Positions 1 through 8,595 of a DNA stretch of 64,000 bases are shown in pieces. Every line of letters begins with the position of its first letter. Positions within the stretch are counted from its first letter, which is position 1. Position numbers and translations under genes: made by a program. Under the pieces are notes generated by a model. It searched no databases. It was not told where the DNA came from and saw only the letters and a program-made list of their open reading frames with translations. The stretch comes from a virus, in the IMG/VR virus record IMGVR_UViG_3300025159_000134, positions 1 through 64,000 of that record, one strand, 5' to 3'.

Positions 1-1
1 A

Positions 2-106
2 CCAATTAAGAACCAAATAGGTGATAAAAATGGTTTAACTGAAATTACTGAAAAAGATATTACAAGAATTAAAAAAGAAATAGAAATTTTAAAAACAAGA
101 ATATAA
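2..106 (+). CDS. C-terminal fragment of an upstream gene (5' truncated by window)
   Basis: An open frame enters from the left edge and ends in TAA at 104-106. It gives a 34-residue lysine- and isoleucine-rich tail that looks helical (ends EIEILKTRI). The stop overlaps the next start by one base (TAATG), as in many same-strand gene pairs here, so it is probably the real end of a translated gene. Too little is visible to assign a function. Confidence 0.6.
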   Translation, partial: PIKNQIGDKNGLTEITEKDITRIKKEIEILKTRI

Positions 107-930
107 TGGATACAAATTTGTATACTTTCAAAAAAAATGCATGGCATGTATTATTCTTTACATGGTTATGGGGAGTAAATCCTGTAAATAGATATAAAAC
201 AATGTGTCCATATTTTTGGCAATTTGTTGGTAGTCTTTTCATTTTACCTTTAATTATTACAGGTAAATATTTTATTAAATTTTTACAATATTGCGATAAA
301 AAACTATCAGAAAAAAATAAGTTAAAAACACAAGAATATATTGCTCAACTAAAATTAATAGTTCAACAAGAAAAATTATCTGATAAAGAATATTATAATC
401 TTTATAAATCTAAATATTACAGAAAAACAATTTTAGATCATTATCATCCTAATATAGAGTATATTGAAAATAAAATTTATGATAAATATACAACATATAA
501 AAAATATTTAAATAATAAATCTCAAAAACAACAACAAATTATTGATAATCTTACATATGGTTGGATAGGTAAATTATTTTTATATTTAATAACAGGATTA
601 ACAATTACAATAGTAAGTTATTTTATATATATTATATTACATTTATTTACTTTTGCACAATTTTTAAATGCATTAGGGATAATTTTAACAACTATTATAT
701 TTATATTTTTGATGGTATTATTAGTATTTTTAATAATAACAATACATAAAATTGTTAATAAATATACTTTCATTAAAATACCACCGATAGATTATTGGAA
801 ATATCCAAGAAAAATGTGGAATATAATAAAATTAATAATAATAACAGTATTTAAAGGTTTTAAAGTTATAATTGATATGATAAAAAATCTTTATAATAAA
901 AGTTGTCCAATTATTACTTGGAAAGATTAA
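106..930 (+). CDS. Multi-pass membrane protein of unknown function
   Basis: This 274-residue protein has an aromatic, hydrophobic N-terminal part (about residues 13-55, including FFTWLWG and FWQFVGSLFILPLII). A charged, probably helical cytoplasmic segment follows (about 58-150). A pair of long hydrophobic helices lies at about 153-215, and a shorter hydrophobic stretch near 240-258. It should sit in the host inner membrane. It starts at the ATG that overlaps the previous stop. I recognise no family. Membrane proteins in early regions can act in superinfection exclusion or host-envelope modification, but nothing in the sequence proves that. Confidence 0.7.
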   Translation: MDTNLYTFKKNAWHVLFFTWLWGVNPVNRYKTMCPYFWQFVGSLFILPLIITGKYFIKFLQYCDKKLSEKNKLKTQEYIAQLKLIVQQEKLSDKEYYNLYKSKYYRKTILDHYHPNIEYIENKIYDKYTTYKKYLNNKSQKQQQIIDNLTYGWIGKLFLYLITGLTITIVSYFIYIILHLFTFAQFLNALGIILTTIIFIFLMVLLVFLIITIHKIVNKYTFIKIPPIDYWKYPRKMWNIIKLIIITVFKGFKVIIDMIKNLYNKSCPIITWKD

Positions 931-962
931 GTTAATATTATCATAAAAACGATTTTAAAATA

Positions 963-1028
963 GATTTAAGACATTAAAACTAAATTCTGGTATCTCATAT
1001 TAGATAAAATATTTTAATGTCTTAAATC
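963..1028 (+). other. Perfect 17-bp inverted repeat with nested hairpin in a 199-bp intergenic gap
   Basis: Positions 963-979 (GATTTAAGACATTAAAA) and 1012-1028 are perfect inverse complements, with 32 nt between them. That loop contains a second small hairpin (TATCT, 6 nt, AGATA). No U-tract follows directly, so it is not a standard intrinsic terminator. It lies in the noncoding gap 931-1129 between the membrane-protein gene and the next small membrane gene. It may be a structured 3' end, an RNA processing site or a regulatory RNA. The rest of the gap, up to 1129, is AT-rich and has no recognisable promoter. Confidence 0.6.
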
Positions 1029-1129
1029 ACATTTAAATCACAACAAAGAAAAGTAACAAAAGAAATATAATATATAATATAATATATACTATTATTTATT
1101 TATATGGCTATTTTTAAATTATTAAATTT

Positions 1130-1351
1130 ATGAACAATTTAGAGAAATATCGTAACACAATGAGACTTATGACATTTGTTGTAGGTGCACTTATGGGTAT
1201 GTTAAGTATCATCTTATTATTTGGTATTGATGCGCCTCAAAAACATGAAGTAAGTATATTTCATGTACTTATAGTTAAATTATTTGGAATAGGATTTTTA
1301 CTTATAGCTATTAAAATATTTCAGATATTATATCATGATTTTACATCATGA
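1130..1351 (+). CDS. Small two-helix membrane protein
   Basis: This 73-residue protein has two predicted transmembrane segments, at about residues 12-33 (LMTFVVGALMGMLSIILLFG) and about 45-66 (FHVLIVKLFGIGFLLIAIKIF), joined by a short charged loop. No family is recognised. Its TGA stop is the ATGA overlap with the next gene, so the two are probably translationally coupled. Confidence 0.65.
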   Translation: MNNLEKYRNTMRLMTFVVGALMGMLSIILLFGIDAPQKHEVSIFHVLIVKLFGIGFLLIAIKIFQILYHDFTS

Positions 1352-1530
1352 GATACTCAATTGGTGAATTAACTAAAGTTATTCAAAGTTGTGATAAAAC
1401 ACAAGAAGTAATTAATGTTCAAGAATTTATTGAACAAGAAGTTAATGAAGAGGTTGGAATTTATTCAGATTTTGAAAAAAGAGTATTGAATGATATGATT
1501 CAACAGAAACTAGAAATATTAAAAAAATAA
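1348..1530 (+). CDS. Small acidic hypothetical protein
   Basis: A 60-residue soluble, Glu/Lys-rich, probably helical protein. Its ATG overlaps the previous stop (ATGA). It is the middle gene of a tight run of three short genes whose neighbours on both sides have membrane segments. That arrangement suggests it may work with them, but no family is recognised. Confidence 0.6.
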   Translation: MRYSIGELTKVIQSCDKTQEVINVQEFIEQEVNEEVGIYSDFEKRVLNDMIQQKLEILKK

Positions 1531-1533
1531 ATT

Positions 1534-1767
1534 ATGGGATTCTATATACCTATACTTAGTATAATAATATTATTTATATTATATAAAATAATAAGATATT
1601 TTATAGTACAATATTTATTAGGAACTTTAACAGGTAAATATATTCATTATAAAACAGTAAAAGGTGTTAAAATGAAAGTTCAACATAAAATAGATGGTGA
1701 ATTATATTTTAGACCTTGTACTGAAGAAGATTATAAACTACTTCAAAAATTAAAATATATTAAATAA
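1534..1767 (+). CDS. Small single-pass membrane protein
   Basis: A 77-residue protein with an N-terminal hydrophobic helix (about residues 3-30: IPILSIIILFILYKIIRYFIV) followed by a basic soluble tail. It begins 3 nt after the previous stop. The 89 nt after it (1768-1856) hold a small GTCTA-TAA-TAGAC hairpin and no gene. Function unknown. Confidence 0.6.
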   Translation: MGFYIPILSIIILFILYKIIRYFIVQYLLGTLTGKYIHYKTVKGVKMKVQHKIDGELYFRPCTEEDYKLLQKLKYIK

Positions 1768-1856
1768 TATAAATATGTCGGACTGTCTATAATAGACTGC
1801 AGAAAGTGAGTATAATAAGTTTTCGTTCTCATCATATTTTTTAAACTATAATTAAA

Positions 1857-2288
1857 ATGAAAAAATTAATATTATTAATAATATTTACTATATTATTTGT
1901 TTCTTGTGAATCTATGAGAAGTAAACATTATATAAGTAGTAAAATGGAATTACGACAATTAGTTACTAAAGAAAATACTAATATGTCAACATCAGGATAT
2001 TATTTTCTTATTATAGGAGGATATTCTCAGTCTACAACAACAGAAAATTATGTTAAAATGTTTGCTAAAGTAGATGGTACGTATAGATTTGTTAAAATCG
2101 ATTTAAAAGATATTAGAATTAATATTGATAATTCCGTTAAAAAACCTTCTATACAAATAAAATATATATCAGCAACTAAAGAATCAAATACATATTTAGT
2201 AGATAATCTTGATTGGGCTCAAAAAATAGTTATAATTAATTGCCCTGAACAATATTTACCAGAAAAACTTTTAAATATTGAATTATGA
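1857..2288 (+). CDS. Putative lipoprotein
   Basis: This 143-residue protein begins with a lipoprotein signal: MKK, a hydrophobic core (LILLIIFTILF) and a lipobox VSC, with the acylated Cys near residue 17. The mature part is mixed beta-like sequence without a recognised domain. A phage-encoded lipoprotein would be anchored to a host membrane. Superinfection immunity is a common role for such proteins, but here that is only inference. Its last codons overlap the next start (ATGA). Confidence 0.65.
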   Translation: MKKLILLIIFTILFVSCESMRSKHYISSKMELRQLVTKENTNMSTSGYYFLIIGGYSQSTTTENYVKMFAKVDGTYRFVKIDLKDIRINIDNSVKKPSIQIKYISATKESNTYLVDNLDWAQKIVIINCPEQYLPEKLLNIEL

Positions 2289-3070
2289 AAAAAAAATATA
2301 AACTTATAAAAAAATATCCAGGTAGTCCTGAATTAGGTTATATACTTGAACAACTTAAAAATCAAAAAAATCAAGATGATAATTATTATTATCATGGACT
2401 TTGGTTAAACCCTTCAAAATATCCAGAATTTTGGGAAGAAATTGTTGAAAAAGATTATGAGATATTAAGTTTTAAATATGGTAACGGATGTTCATATTAT
2501 CATACATTAAGAAATAATAATTATTATGTACAATCTGATCAAAGTATTAAATCATCAACTAATTATACATTAAAACAACAACTTAATGATTTAGAAAATA
2601 ATAGATGTGTTATACATTCGGTCCAAAGATTATCAGATGGTGAAGTATTTACTATTGGTGATAATACGCATTTAACTGGAAAAATTAAATATTTTCAAAT
2701 TTGTAGAAAATCAAATTTATTAATAGTTGGATTTAATGATGGTGAAGATATTTTAGAATTTGTAGAACATTTTAAACAACCATTATTCACAACAGAAGAT
2801 GGTGTTGATATATTTGAAGGTGATAAATATTATCCTGTAGGTTTTTCTAAAGAAATACCTGGAAGTTGTGAATGGTATGTAGTTGAAGGAGAACATAAAT
2901 ATTTATTTAAATATTCTAAATATATATTTTCAACAAAAGAAAAAGCTGAAGAATATATTTTAATGAATAAACCTTGTTTAAGTATTACAGATATATATAA
3001 TCTGAATCTTTGGAGTCGTAATGGTACAGTAATGACTGCTATAAAAAAATTAGTAAAAAGTAAACTATGA
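2285..3070 (+). CDS. Hypothetical protein with a repeated 'EDGVDIFEGD'-type segment
   Basis: A 261-residue soluble protein. It has a KYKLIKKYPGSPELG start, a YPEFWEEI segment (about residues 46-54), and a later LFTTEDGVDIFEGDKYYPV segment (about 165-185). I recall similar segments in uncharacterised Bacteroidota phage proteins, but no biochemical function is known to me. It overlaps both neighbours by ATGA and forms a tight three-gene run (1857-3522). Confidence 0.6.
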   Translation: MKKKYKLIKKYPGSPELGYILEQLKNQKNQDDNYYYHGLWLNPSKYPEFWEEIVEKDYEILSFKYGNGCSYYHTLRNNNYYVQSDQSIKSSTNYTLKQQLNDLENNRCVIHSVQRLSDGEVFTIGDNTHLTGKIKYFQICRKSNLLIVGFNDGEDILEFVEHFKQPLFTTEDGVDIFEGDKYYPVGFSKEIPGSCEWYVVEGEHKYLFKYSKYIFSTKEKAEEYILMNKPCLSITDIYNLNLWSRNGTVMTAIKKLVKSKL

Positions 3071-3522
3071 AATTATATGTAGACTTTCCTATTCCAACTA
3101 CAGTTAGAGAGTTTTTATTAACTTTTCTAACTAAAAGTACATCAGGATATGTTTGTTATGGTGATGCTACTTATTTTGATAAAGAATGTAAACTGATACA
3201 TTGTGAACCAAATAAATATAGAGGATTTGATGATATTTTAAAAGTTACTCGAACTTATTTTCCAGACATTGATGAAAAACAATTAATGCATCATTTAGTT
3301 TTATTAAAATATAATAATAAATATAGTCCTAATTTTGGTATTTGTCATGATGCTGGAATATTAAGATATATTTTATATACAGAATCACAAAATGTTGATA
3401 GTTTTAGAAAATGTATACCAGAAAACTCTAATTATAGTTGGTATGATTTATTTCTTTTATTAGATATTCATAATGTACAAGAAATGAAGAAATATATTCA
3501 AACCCATAAAGAAGAAAATTAA
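3067..3522 (+). CDS. Hypothetical protein of a repeated small-protein family (RxFDD family)
   Basis: This 151-residue protein contains YRGFDDILKVTRTYFPD at about residues 51-67, then a helical stretch and a Cys near 98. The same layout recurs in the 13540-13998 protein (YRSLDDIIKLSKFYFPK) and, more weakly, in the 9200-9583 and 9624-10094 proteins inside a helicase intron. I therefore treat these as a dispersed paralogous family. Function unknown. Confidence 0.6.
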   Translation: MKLYVDFPIPTTVREFLLTFLTKSTSGYVCYGDATYFDKECKLIHCEPNKYRGFDDILKVTRTYFPDIDEKQLMHHLVLLKYNNKYSPNFGICHDAGILRYILYTESQNVDSFRKCIPENSNYSWYDLFLLLDIHNVQEMKKYIQTHKEEN

Positions 3523-3546
3523 ATTCAATTTTAAATAAATGAAACT

Positions 3547-3756
3547 ATGCTAAGAAACAAATTAATAACTGAATTCTTAGATGAGTATGGAATTATAGTT
3601 AGACAATTTGAAAGTCAAACTTACATAGATTCAATGTTAAAAACTCATCGTAAAGTGAAATATGATAATATAAATTATTATATACCAATTAATACAAATA
3701 ATAAATTATATACTAATTTTGATAATATGATATTAACAATGTTAGAATATATATAA
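3547..3756 (+). CDS. Small hypothetical protein
   Basis: A 69-residue protein rich in Asn and Tyr, with no recognised domain. It is the last short gene before the DNA polymerase. The 89 bases after it (3757-3845) contain no ATG-started gene, but the polymerase frame stays open through them back to a TAA at 3762. Confidence 0.5.
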   Translation: MLRNKLITEFLDEYGIIVRQFESQTYIDSMLKTHRKVKYDNINYYIPINTNNKLYTNFDNMILTMLEYI

Positions 3757-3845
3757 TTATATAAAGACTCATAGAGGTTAGTAATAAGTTAGGCAGCTTA
3801 TTTAATTTAAATGAAGAAGATGATGATGAAGAAAGGACAAATAGA

Positions 3846-4783
3846 ATGATTTATATTTATGATTTAGAAACATATCCTAATTTCTTTTTAGCAAGTTTTA
3901 AATCTATTATAACTAATAATTTTTATGAATTTGAAATTAGTGATAGAACAAATGATTTAAAAGAATTAAGAGAATTTTTATATCAAAAAGATTTAAAGTT
4001 AGTAGGTTTTAATAATATTAACTTTGATTATCCTGTATTACATAATAGTATATTAAAAGATAATAATAACTGGTCGTCAGAACAAATATATGAGGAAGTT
4101 AAATTAATTATTAATAATAAATATTCAAGTATTTGGGATAATCAAACTAAAATACCTCAACTTGATTTATATCGTATATGGCATTATGATAATAAAAATA
4201 AATCAACAAGTTTAAAATGGTTAGAATTTGCTATGAGGATGCCAAATGTAGCTGATTTACCATATAAACCAGGAAGTATTTTAGATGATAATGCTAAAGG
4301 TATTACAATACAATATTGTAGAAATGATTTAAATGCTACACATGAATTCTTTAATATAAGTAAGAAACATATTGAAATTAGACAATTTTATACTGATTTA
4401 GAAGATATCAATCTCATTAATGCATCAGAAATTAAAATATCTAAAGAAATATTTAGTAAATATTTAGCTAAAGAAATGGGTATATCTAAGAAAGATGTTA
4501 CTCAATTAAGAACATATCGAAATATATTTCCTGTAACAGATATTTTATTTGATTATATTGAATTTAATGACCCAATTAATATTAGAACATTAAATACTTT
4601 TAAAAGATATAATTGGGTAGATACATCTAATATGAATGAGGAACAAAAGAAACTTAATTCTATTAGTTTCTCAGTACCTTATAAGAATGTTATTAGAGAA
4701 TATGCTGAAGGTGGTTTACATTCTTTTGGTAAAGCTGGAATTTATGAATCTGATGATGAATATATATTAGTTGATGTCGACTT
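3846..4783 (+). CDS. polB: Family B DNA polymerase, exon 1 (3'-5' exonuclease domain)
   Basis: This is the first 312 codons plus two bases of a split 660-residue replicative polymerase. The DnaQ-like proofreading domain is complete: Exo I YDLE with D6 and E8, Exo II GFNNINFD with D61, and Exo III Y157-x3-D161 (YCRND). The exon ends inside polymerase motif A. Joining 4783 to 5765 restores D-F-A-S-Y-Y-P, the DxxSLYP-type motif that binds catalytic metal. Without splicing the frame runs into TAG at 4793-4795 and yields only an exonuclease fragment. Exon 2 carries the palm motifs. Confidence 0.88.
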
Positions 4784-5005
4784 TAAAGCGGAGTAGACAA
4801 TAAACAATTGCTTGAATTGCTGGAAATCTTAATATTAAGTTAAAGACAATCAGCAGCGAAGCCTACAGAGTAGGAACGTTCAGAGACTACCTGAGCTATA
4901 GCAATATAGCTTAATAACAGGAATTAGCTAATAGTAGTGTATTAGTGAAAAAGCGAGCAAAATTTTACTTATAATAAAAATTATTATAAAAAAGTTGCTT
5001 AAAAA

Positions 5006-5037
5006 TTAGGATAATAACTAGAAATAGCTTACCTTTG
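5006..5037 (+). promoter_or_regulatory. Bacteroidota-type promoter candidate for the polB-intron endonuclease
   Basis: TACCTTTG (5030-5037) fits the Bacteroides -7 consensus TANNTTTG. TTAG (5006-5009) is one base off the -33 TTTG, and exactly 20 bp separate the two boxes. The endonuclease ATG is 23 nt downstream of the -7 box. The same 20-bp spacing occurs before the other intron endonuclease at 10510. Confidence 0.5.
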
Positions 5038-5060
5038 TATATAATTTAAAATATACAAAT

Positions 5061-5723
5061 ATGAAGCTTAATAGAAAAAGAGATTTAAATAATTGTGGTA
5101 TATATGGTATAAGAAACCTTATAAACAATAAAATTTATATTGGTAAATCAGTTAATATATATGAAAGAATAAGGTTTCATATTAATAAACTAAATAAAAA
5201 AGACAAAAATGACAATATTCATTTAATTAATTCTTGGCATAAATATGGTCGAGATAATTTTGAATATATTATTTTAGAATCTTTACCAAAAAATGATAAT
5301 ATATTAAAAGAAAAAGAATTATACTGGATTTTAAAATTAAAAAGTAACCAAAGAGAATTTGGTTATAATTTAAGACTGGATTCAGACACAAAATGTATAT
5401 TATCAGAAGAAACTAAACAAAAAATGTCAGTGAGTAAGATTAAAATGTACTCTAATCCAGAATATGATAATATGAAACATTCTCATAAGTATTGGAAAAA
5501 TAATCCATTGGCTAAAAAAGAAATGGCTAAAAAAGTTTCTGAAAAAAAACATAAATTTAAAATACAACAATTTGACAAAGATAACATTTTTATTAAAGAA
5601 TGGCTTTCTGTCAAAGAAATTATTAAATCTAATCCTAATTATAAATGGCAAAATATATATTCAGTATGTAATGGTTATAAACCAACTATATATGGATATA
5701 TATGGTGTAAAATTAAGATATAG
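5061..5723 (+). CDS. GIY-YIG homing endonuclease (intron A)
   Basis: This 220-residue protein has an N-terminal GIY-YIG nuclease domain: GIY at residues 13-15, IYIG at 25-28, an Arg-bearing helix (ERIRFH) and a Glu-bearing KEKELYWI segment near 90. A NUMOD3-like segment follows (LSEETKQKMSVSKIK, about 114-128). The C-terminal part is NUMOD1/IENR-like DNA-binding sequence (FDKDNIFIKEWLSVKEI and VCNGYKPTIYGYIW). It would cut intronless polB alleles to spread the intron. The TAG stop lies in the intron S element, so the coding sequence and the ribozyme share bases. Confidence 0.88.
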   Translation: MKLNRKRDLNNCGIYGIRNLINNKIYIGKSVNIYERIRFHINKLNKKDKNDNIHLINSWHKYGRDNFEYIILESLPKNDNILKEKELYWILKLKSNQREFGYNLRLDSDTKCILSEETKQKMSVSKIKMYSNPEYDNMKHSHKYWKNNPLAKKEMAKKVSEKKHKFKIQQFDKDNIFIKEWLSVKEIIKSNPNYKWQNIYSVCNGYKPTIYGYIWCKIKI

Positions 5724-5764
5724 TCCGATACTCTAAGAAATTAGAGATTAACACAGTAGTTATG

Positions 5765-6809
5765 CGCAAGCTACTACCCACATTTATCTTTTACAAATAA
5801 ATTACATCCAGAACATATTCCTGAAAAAATATTTAATCAAATTTACGAAGGTTTTTATATAGAACGAAAGAACTATGATAAGAAAGACCCAAGAAATTAT
5901 GTATTAAAAATTATTTTAAATGGAAGTTATGGACTGTCTAAAGATAAATATGCATTTTTATATGATCCTAAGTGGCAATTAGCAATTTGTATTAATGGTC
6001 AATTAATATTAACATTATTAACAGAAAAAGTATTTGAAAAATGTAAAAAAGATGTTCAAATTATTTTTGAAAATACAGATGGAGCTATGTATCGTATACA
6101 TCGTTCTGATTTAGAATTACTTAATGAAGCTTGTAAAGAAGTTGAAAAAATAGTTAATATTCCTTTAGAAACACAAATTTGTGAAAAAATTATTGCTAAA
6201 GATGTTAATAATTATATTAATATTATTTCATCTGATAATGTAAAATTTAAAGGTATATTTGAAATTGATAGAGATTATCATAAAAATCATAGTAAGCGTA
6301 TTGTAGCATTATCATTAGCGAATTATTTTATTAATAATATTAATGTAGAAGATACAATATTAAATCATCTAAATAATAAAATTAATTATTCTTTTGGAGA
6401 AGTTTATGGTATTTATGATTTTTGTATTGGTTCTAAAATGAAACAAAATAATATATTATATAAACGTGAGTTAAAAGATTTTAAATTTGTAGATACTGAA
6501 TTAAATAAAATGAATCGTTATTATGTATCAAATGAAGGTGTAGAGTTAATTAAAAAACTTCCACCATTAGATAAAAATAATTTAACTGATACAGATAAAT
6601 ATAAAATTAAATTTGATTCAAATCAATTAAATATATTTGATGTTATAAAAGATAATGTTACAATAGAACCTGAAGAAAGAGAAACTAATATTGAAGCAGG
6701 TTGGAAATGTACATTATTTAATACATTTAAAGAACAAGATGATTATGATCTTAATTATCAATATTATATAGAAGAATGTTACAAAGTAATTAATTCATTA
6801 ACACTATAA
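5765..6809 (+). CDS. polB: Family B DNA polymerase, exon 2 (palm/polymerase domain)
   Basis: This continues the split polymerase from residue F313 to 660. Motif A is completed at the junction (D312-F-A-S-Y-Y-P318). Motif B is the Lys-containing helix ending LKIILNGSYG (about 360-369). Motif C is N416-T-D-G (IIFENTDG), where most family members have D-T-D. D312 and D418 are the expected metal ligands. An internal ATG at 6087 is not the true start. At 660 residues the enzyme is short for a family B polymerase. The next small gene starts 2 nt after its stop. Confidence 0.88.
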
Positions 6810-6810
6810 T

Positions 6811-7017
6811 ATGAAAAAACCATATAATGAAAAGACATTAATAATAGATTTAATTATAGATTCTGAAAAAACAATGATACCTTATGAAATAGTATCATAT
6901 GCTAGAGAGCAATTGAATCAAGATATATCTGTTAAAGATGTAATGAAACATTTAAATTGGGTTGAAGATAATGAACAAATAGAATATACATTAACAATGG
7001 ATGAATTGTTTAAATAA
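6811..7017 (+). CDS. Small hypothetical protein in the replication gene run
   Basis: A 68-residue, mostly helical, acidic protein with no recognised family. It follows the polymerase stop by 2 nt, and its own TAA overlaps the next ATG by one base (TAATG). The segment PYEIVSYAREQL, followed by VKDVMKHLNW, could be a small winged-helix or helical bundle, but I cannot support a function. Confidence 0.55.
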   Translation: MKKPYNEKTLIIDLIIDSEKTMIPYEIVSYAREQLNQDISVKDVMKHLNWVEDNEQIEYTLTMDELFK

Positions 7018-7175
7018 TGAGTAAATTAGTAGAATGTCCAAGTTGTATTGGAACAGGAGAAGTACTTCATAAAGGTAAATACATTAAAAAATGTAAATAC
7101 TGTGATGGAGATGGAATGGTACCACAAGTAATAGCTGATGCATTTATTGATGAGCATTTGTGGGATGAAGATTAA
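7017..7175 (+). CDS. 52-residue zinc-finger protein (DnaJ-type CxxCxGxG repeats)
   Basis: A short ORF starts at the ATG overlapping the previous stop and encodes 52 residues. It contains two zinc-binding half-motifs, CPSCIGTG and CKYCDGDG, the CxxCxGxG pattern of DnaJ-type zinc fingers. One pair of these can bind one zinc ion. The C-terminal half is acidic. It sits between polymerase and helicase genes, so it may bind a replication or chaperone partner, but no function can be assigned. Confidence 0.65.
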   Translation: MSKLVECPSCIGTGEVLHKGKYIKKCKYCDGDGMVPQVIADAFIDEHLWDED

Positions 7176-7192
7176 CAAATAAAATATGAAAT

Positions 7193-7798
7193 ATGAATAA
7201 ATCTTTAATACTAAATTTTGAAGTATTAAAAGAATTACGTATTTCTGTAGAAGAATTATTATATTTGTTTCATATATTTAATAATATTGAAGCAGATAAT
7301 AATATTGACTTAAACCAATTAGAAAATAAAAAATTTATAAAAATAATAACAGAAAATGAACAAATACGAGTCATATTAAGAGATAAAGCTATTAAGCTTA
7401 TCGAAGTTCTAACTGTAGAAATTGATAATTCTTTAGAAGAAGAAGAATTAATAATAAAAAAATCTGAAAGACTAATAAACTTAGATATTAGAAATAGAAT
7501 AGAAGAATTTAGAATAAAATGGTCAGGGTTAAAACCTGGTGCTATGGGTAGCTCTCAATCTTGTAAAGATAAATTAACAAGATGGATGAAAGAGAATCCA
7601 AATTATTCTTTTGATGATATTTTAAAAGCAGCTGATATTTATATTAAAAGTTTAAATGGTGATTACAGATTCTTACAACGTGCAGATTATTTTATTTATA
7701 AACAAGAAAATAATAGAGAAGAATCTTCCAGATTATCAGCATATATAGAAGAAATTAATAATACTATAGGTGATGATTGGACAACAAATTTAAATTAA
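7193..7798 (+). CDS. Conserved-looking protein just upstream of the helicase; possible helicase partner
   Basis: A 201-residue protein. The C-terminal half (about residues 110-190: SSQSCKDKLTRWMKENP, then DDILKAADIYIKSL and RADYFIYK) looks like the helical domain found in phage proteins encoded beside DnaB-type helicases. The N-terminal half is helical and acidic. Lying 4 bp ahead of the helicase gene, it could be a helicase loader or replisome-organising factor. That is inference from position and weak sequence impression only. Confidence 0.5.
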   Translation: MNKSLILNFEVLKELRISVEELLYLFHIFNNIEADNNIDLNQLENKKFIKIITENEQIRVILRDKAIKLIEVLTVEIDNSLEEEELIIKKSERLINLDIRNRIEEFRIKWSGLKPGAMGSSQSCKDKLTRWMKENPNYSFDDILKAADIYIKSLNGDYRFLQRADYFIYKQENNREESSRLSAYIEEINNTIGDDWTTNLN

Positions 7799-7802
7799 TA
7801 AT

Positions 7803-7967
7803 ATGAGTTTATTTAGTAGAGTCTACGAAAACCTGATTGATCGTAGAGAAAGATTATTATCAGGAAAAATAAATTGTATACCTTGGGGTTTACCAAGGTT
7901 TGAAAATGAATTACCTGGTATTGAACGAGGTAAATATTACTTATTAACAGCGAATAGTAAAGTGGGT
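7803..7967 (+). CDS. dnaB: DnaB-type (SF4) replicative helicase, exon 1
   Basis: This is the first 55 codons of a 366-residue RecA-fold helicase, ending in ...TANSKVG. The exon stops exactly between the Gly and Lys codons of Walker A. Joining 7967 to 10109 gives ANSKVG-KT. There is no DnaB N-terminal domain, so the protein is the ATPase core alone, as in other phage SF4 helicases. Reading through into the intron gives a 61-residue dead-end ending at TAG 7986-7988. Confidence 0.82.
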
Positions 7968-8067
7968 AGATTTTGCCCCTCTATATAGTAATATATAGTT
8001 GAATTCCGAATCCTAGAAATAGGGGTTAATTAAAAAATTAGCTAACGGGGAAACTCTTTTAAACAAT

Positions 8068-8595
8068 ATGGAACATAATAAAGATGAAATAAAAGTTGTA
8101 AATAATCCACCTTATGATAAAGGTTTTAGAAACTGGCAAATACATGCAGAGTTTAAATATAGAAATGCTAAACTAAGATTATGTGATACTATAAGTGGAT
8201 GTGGTCCAGTACAAATGTATCAATATACTTCTACATATAGTTTTAATGAAGAAATAAAAGATGAATTTATTTTTTTATTTAAAACTATAATGGAAGACGC
8301 TATTAAAGCAGATATATCAAGAAATAATACTTCAAAATGGTTCCATCGTGCTCCTACTGCAATAATGTTTGTACAAGGTTTATATAATGAAGACTATTAT
8401 AATAATGATAATGATGACTATGAATATGATGAAGAAAATTTAAGTCCAAATTCAATTAATTTTATTAATATGATGACTGAATTAGGTTTTGAACATAAAA
8501 TTTATCAAAATATAGCTCATGGATTAGATACACGTGATATACAAGGATTTTTTTATCTTGATGTAAAAGAAAAATATATAAAAAAACAAATATAA
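8068..8595 (+). CDS. Intron B ORF 1: hypothetical protein
   Basis: A 175-residue protein in the enlarged P5 loop of the helicase intron. It has aromatic, mixed alpha/beta-like sequence and a strongly acidic Asn/Asp/Tyr-rich stretch near residues 110-125 (YYNNDNDDYEYDEEN). I see no GIY-YIG, LAGLIDADG, HNH or other nuclease motif. Its TAA overlaps the next ATG by one base, so it behaves like part of an ordinary phage operon rather than a lone intron gene. No family recognised. Confidence 0.6.
   Translation: MEHNKDEIKVVNNPPYDKGFRNWQIHAEFKYRNAKLRLCDTISGCGPVQMYQYTSTYSFNEEIKDEFIFLFKTIMEDAIKADISRNNTSKWFHRAPTAIMFVQGLYNEDYYNNDNDDYEYDEENLSPNSINFINMMTELGFEHKIYQNIAHGLDTRDIQGFFYLDVKEKYIKKQI

Larger units (their letters stand above)
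4784..5764 (+). mobile_element. Group I intron A in polB, carrying a GIY-YIG endonuclease gene
   Basis: Core elements can be read directly. P is at 4815-4826 (AATTGCTGGAAA), Q at 4845-4860 (GACAATCAGCAGCGAA), R at 4874-4891 (GAACGTTCAGAGACTACC) and S at 5715-5726 (AAGATATAGTCC). P7 pairs GACTA of R with TAGTC of S. A GAAA-capped hairpin (5731-5746) is a P9 candidate. The splice sites are supported by P1 (exon ACUU with intron GAGU, ending in the usual U.G pair) and P10 (3' exon CGC with GCG just before the GAGU). The intron is 981 nt and ends in G. The endonuclease ORF lies between R and S, in the P8 region, and its stop codon is inside S. Confidence 0.88.

Noticed and set aside
1768-1856. 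Possible tRNA or intron remnant in the gap before the lipoprotein gene
   Set aside because: Only a 5-bp hairpin (GTCTA/TAGAC) is present. There is no T-loop GTTCRANTC sequence, acceptor stem or group I core element.
7803-7988. Helicase start as an independent 61-residue protein
   Set aside because: The last six codons are intron sequence. The frame continues at 10109 and restores a helicase Walker A motif.
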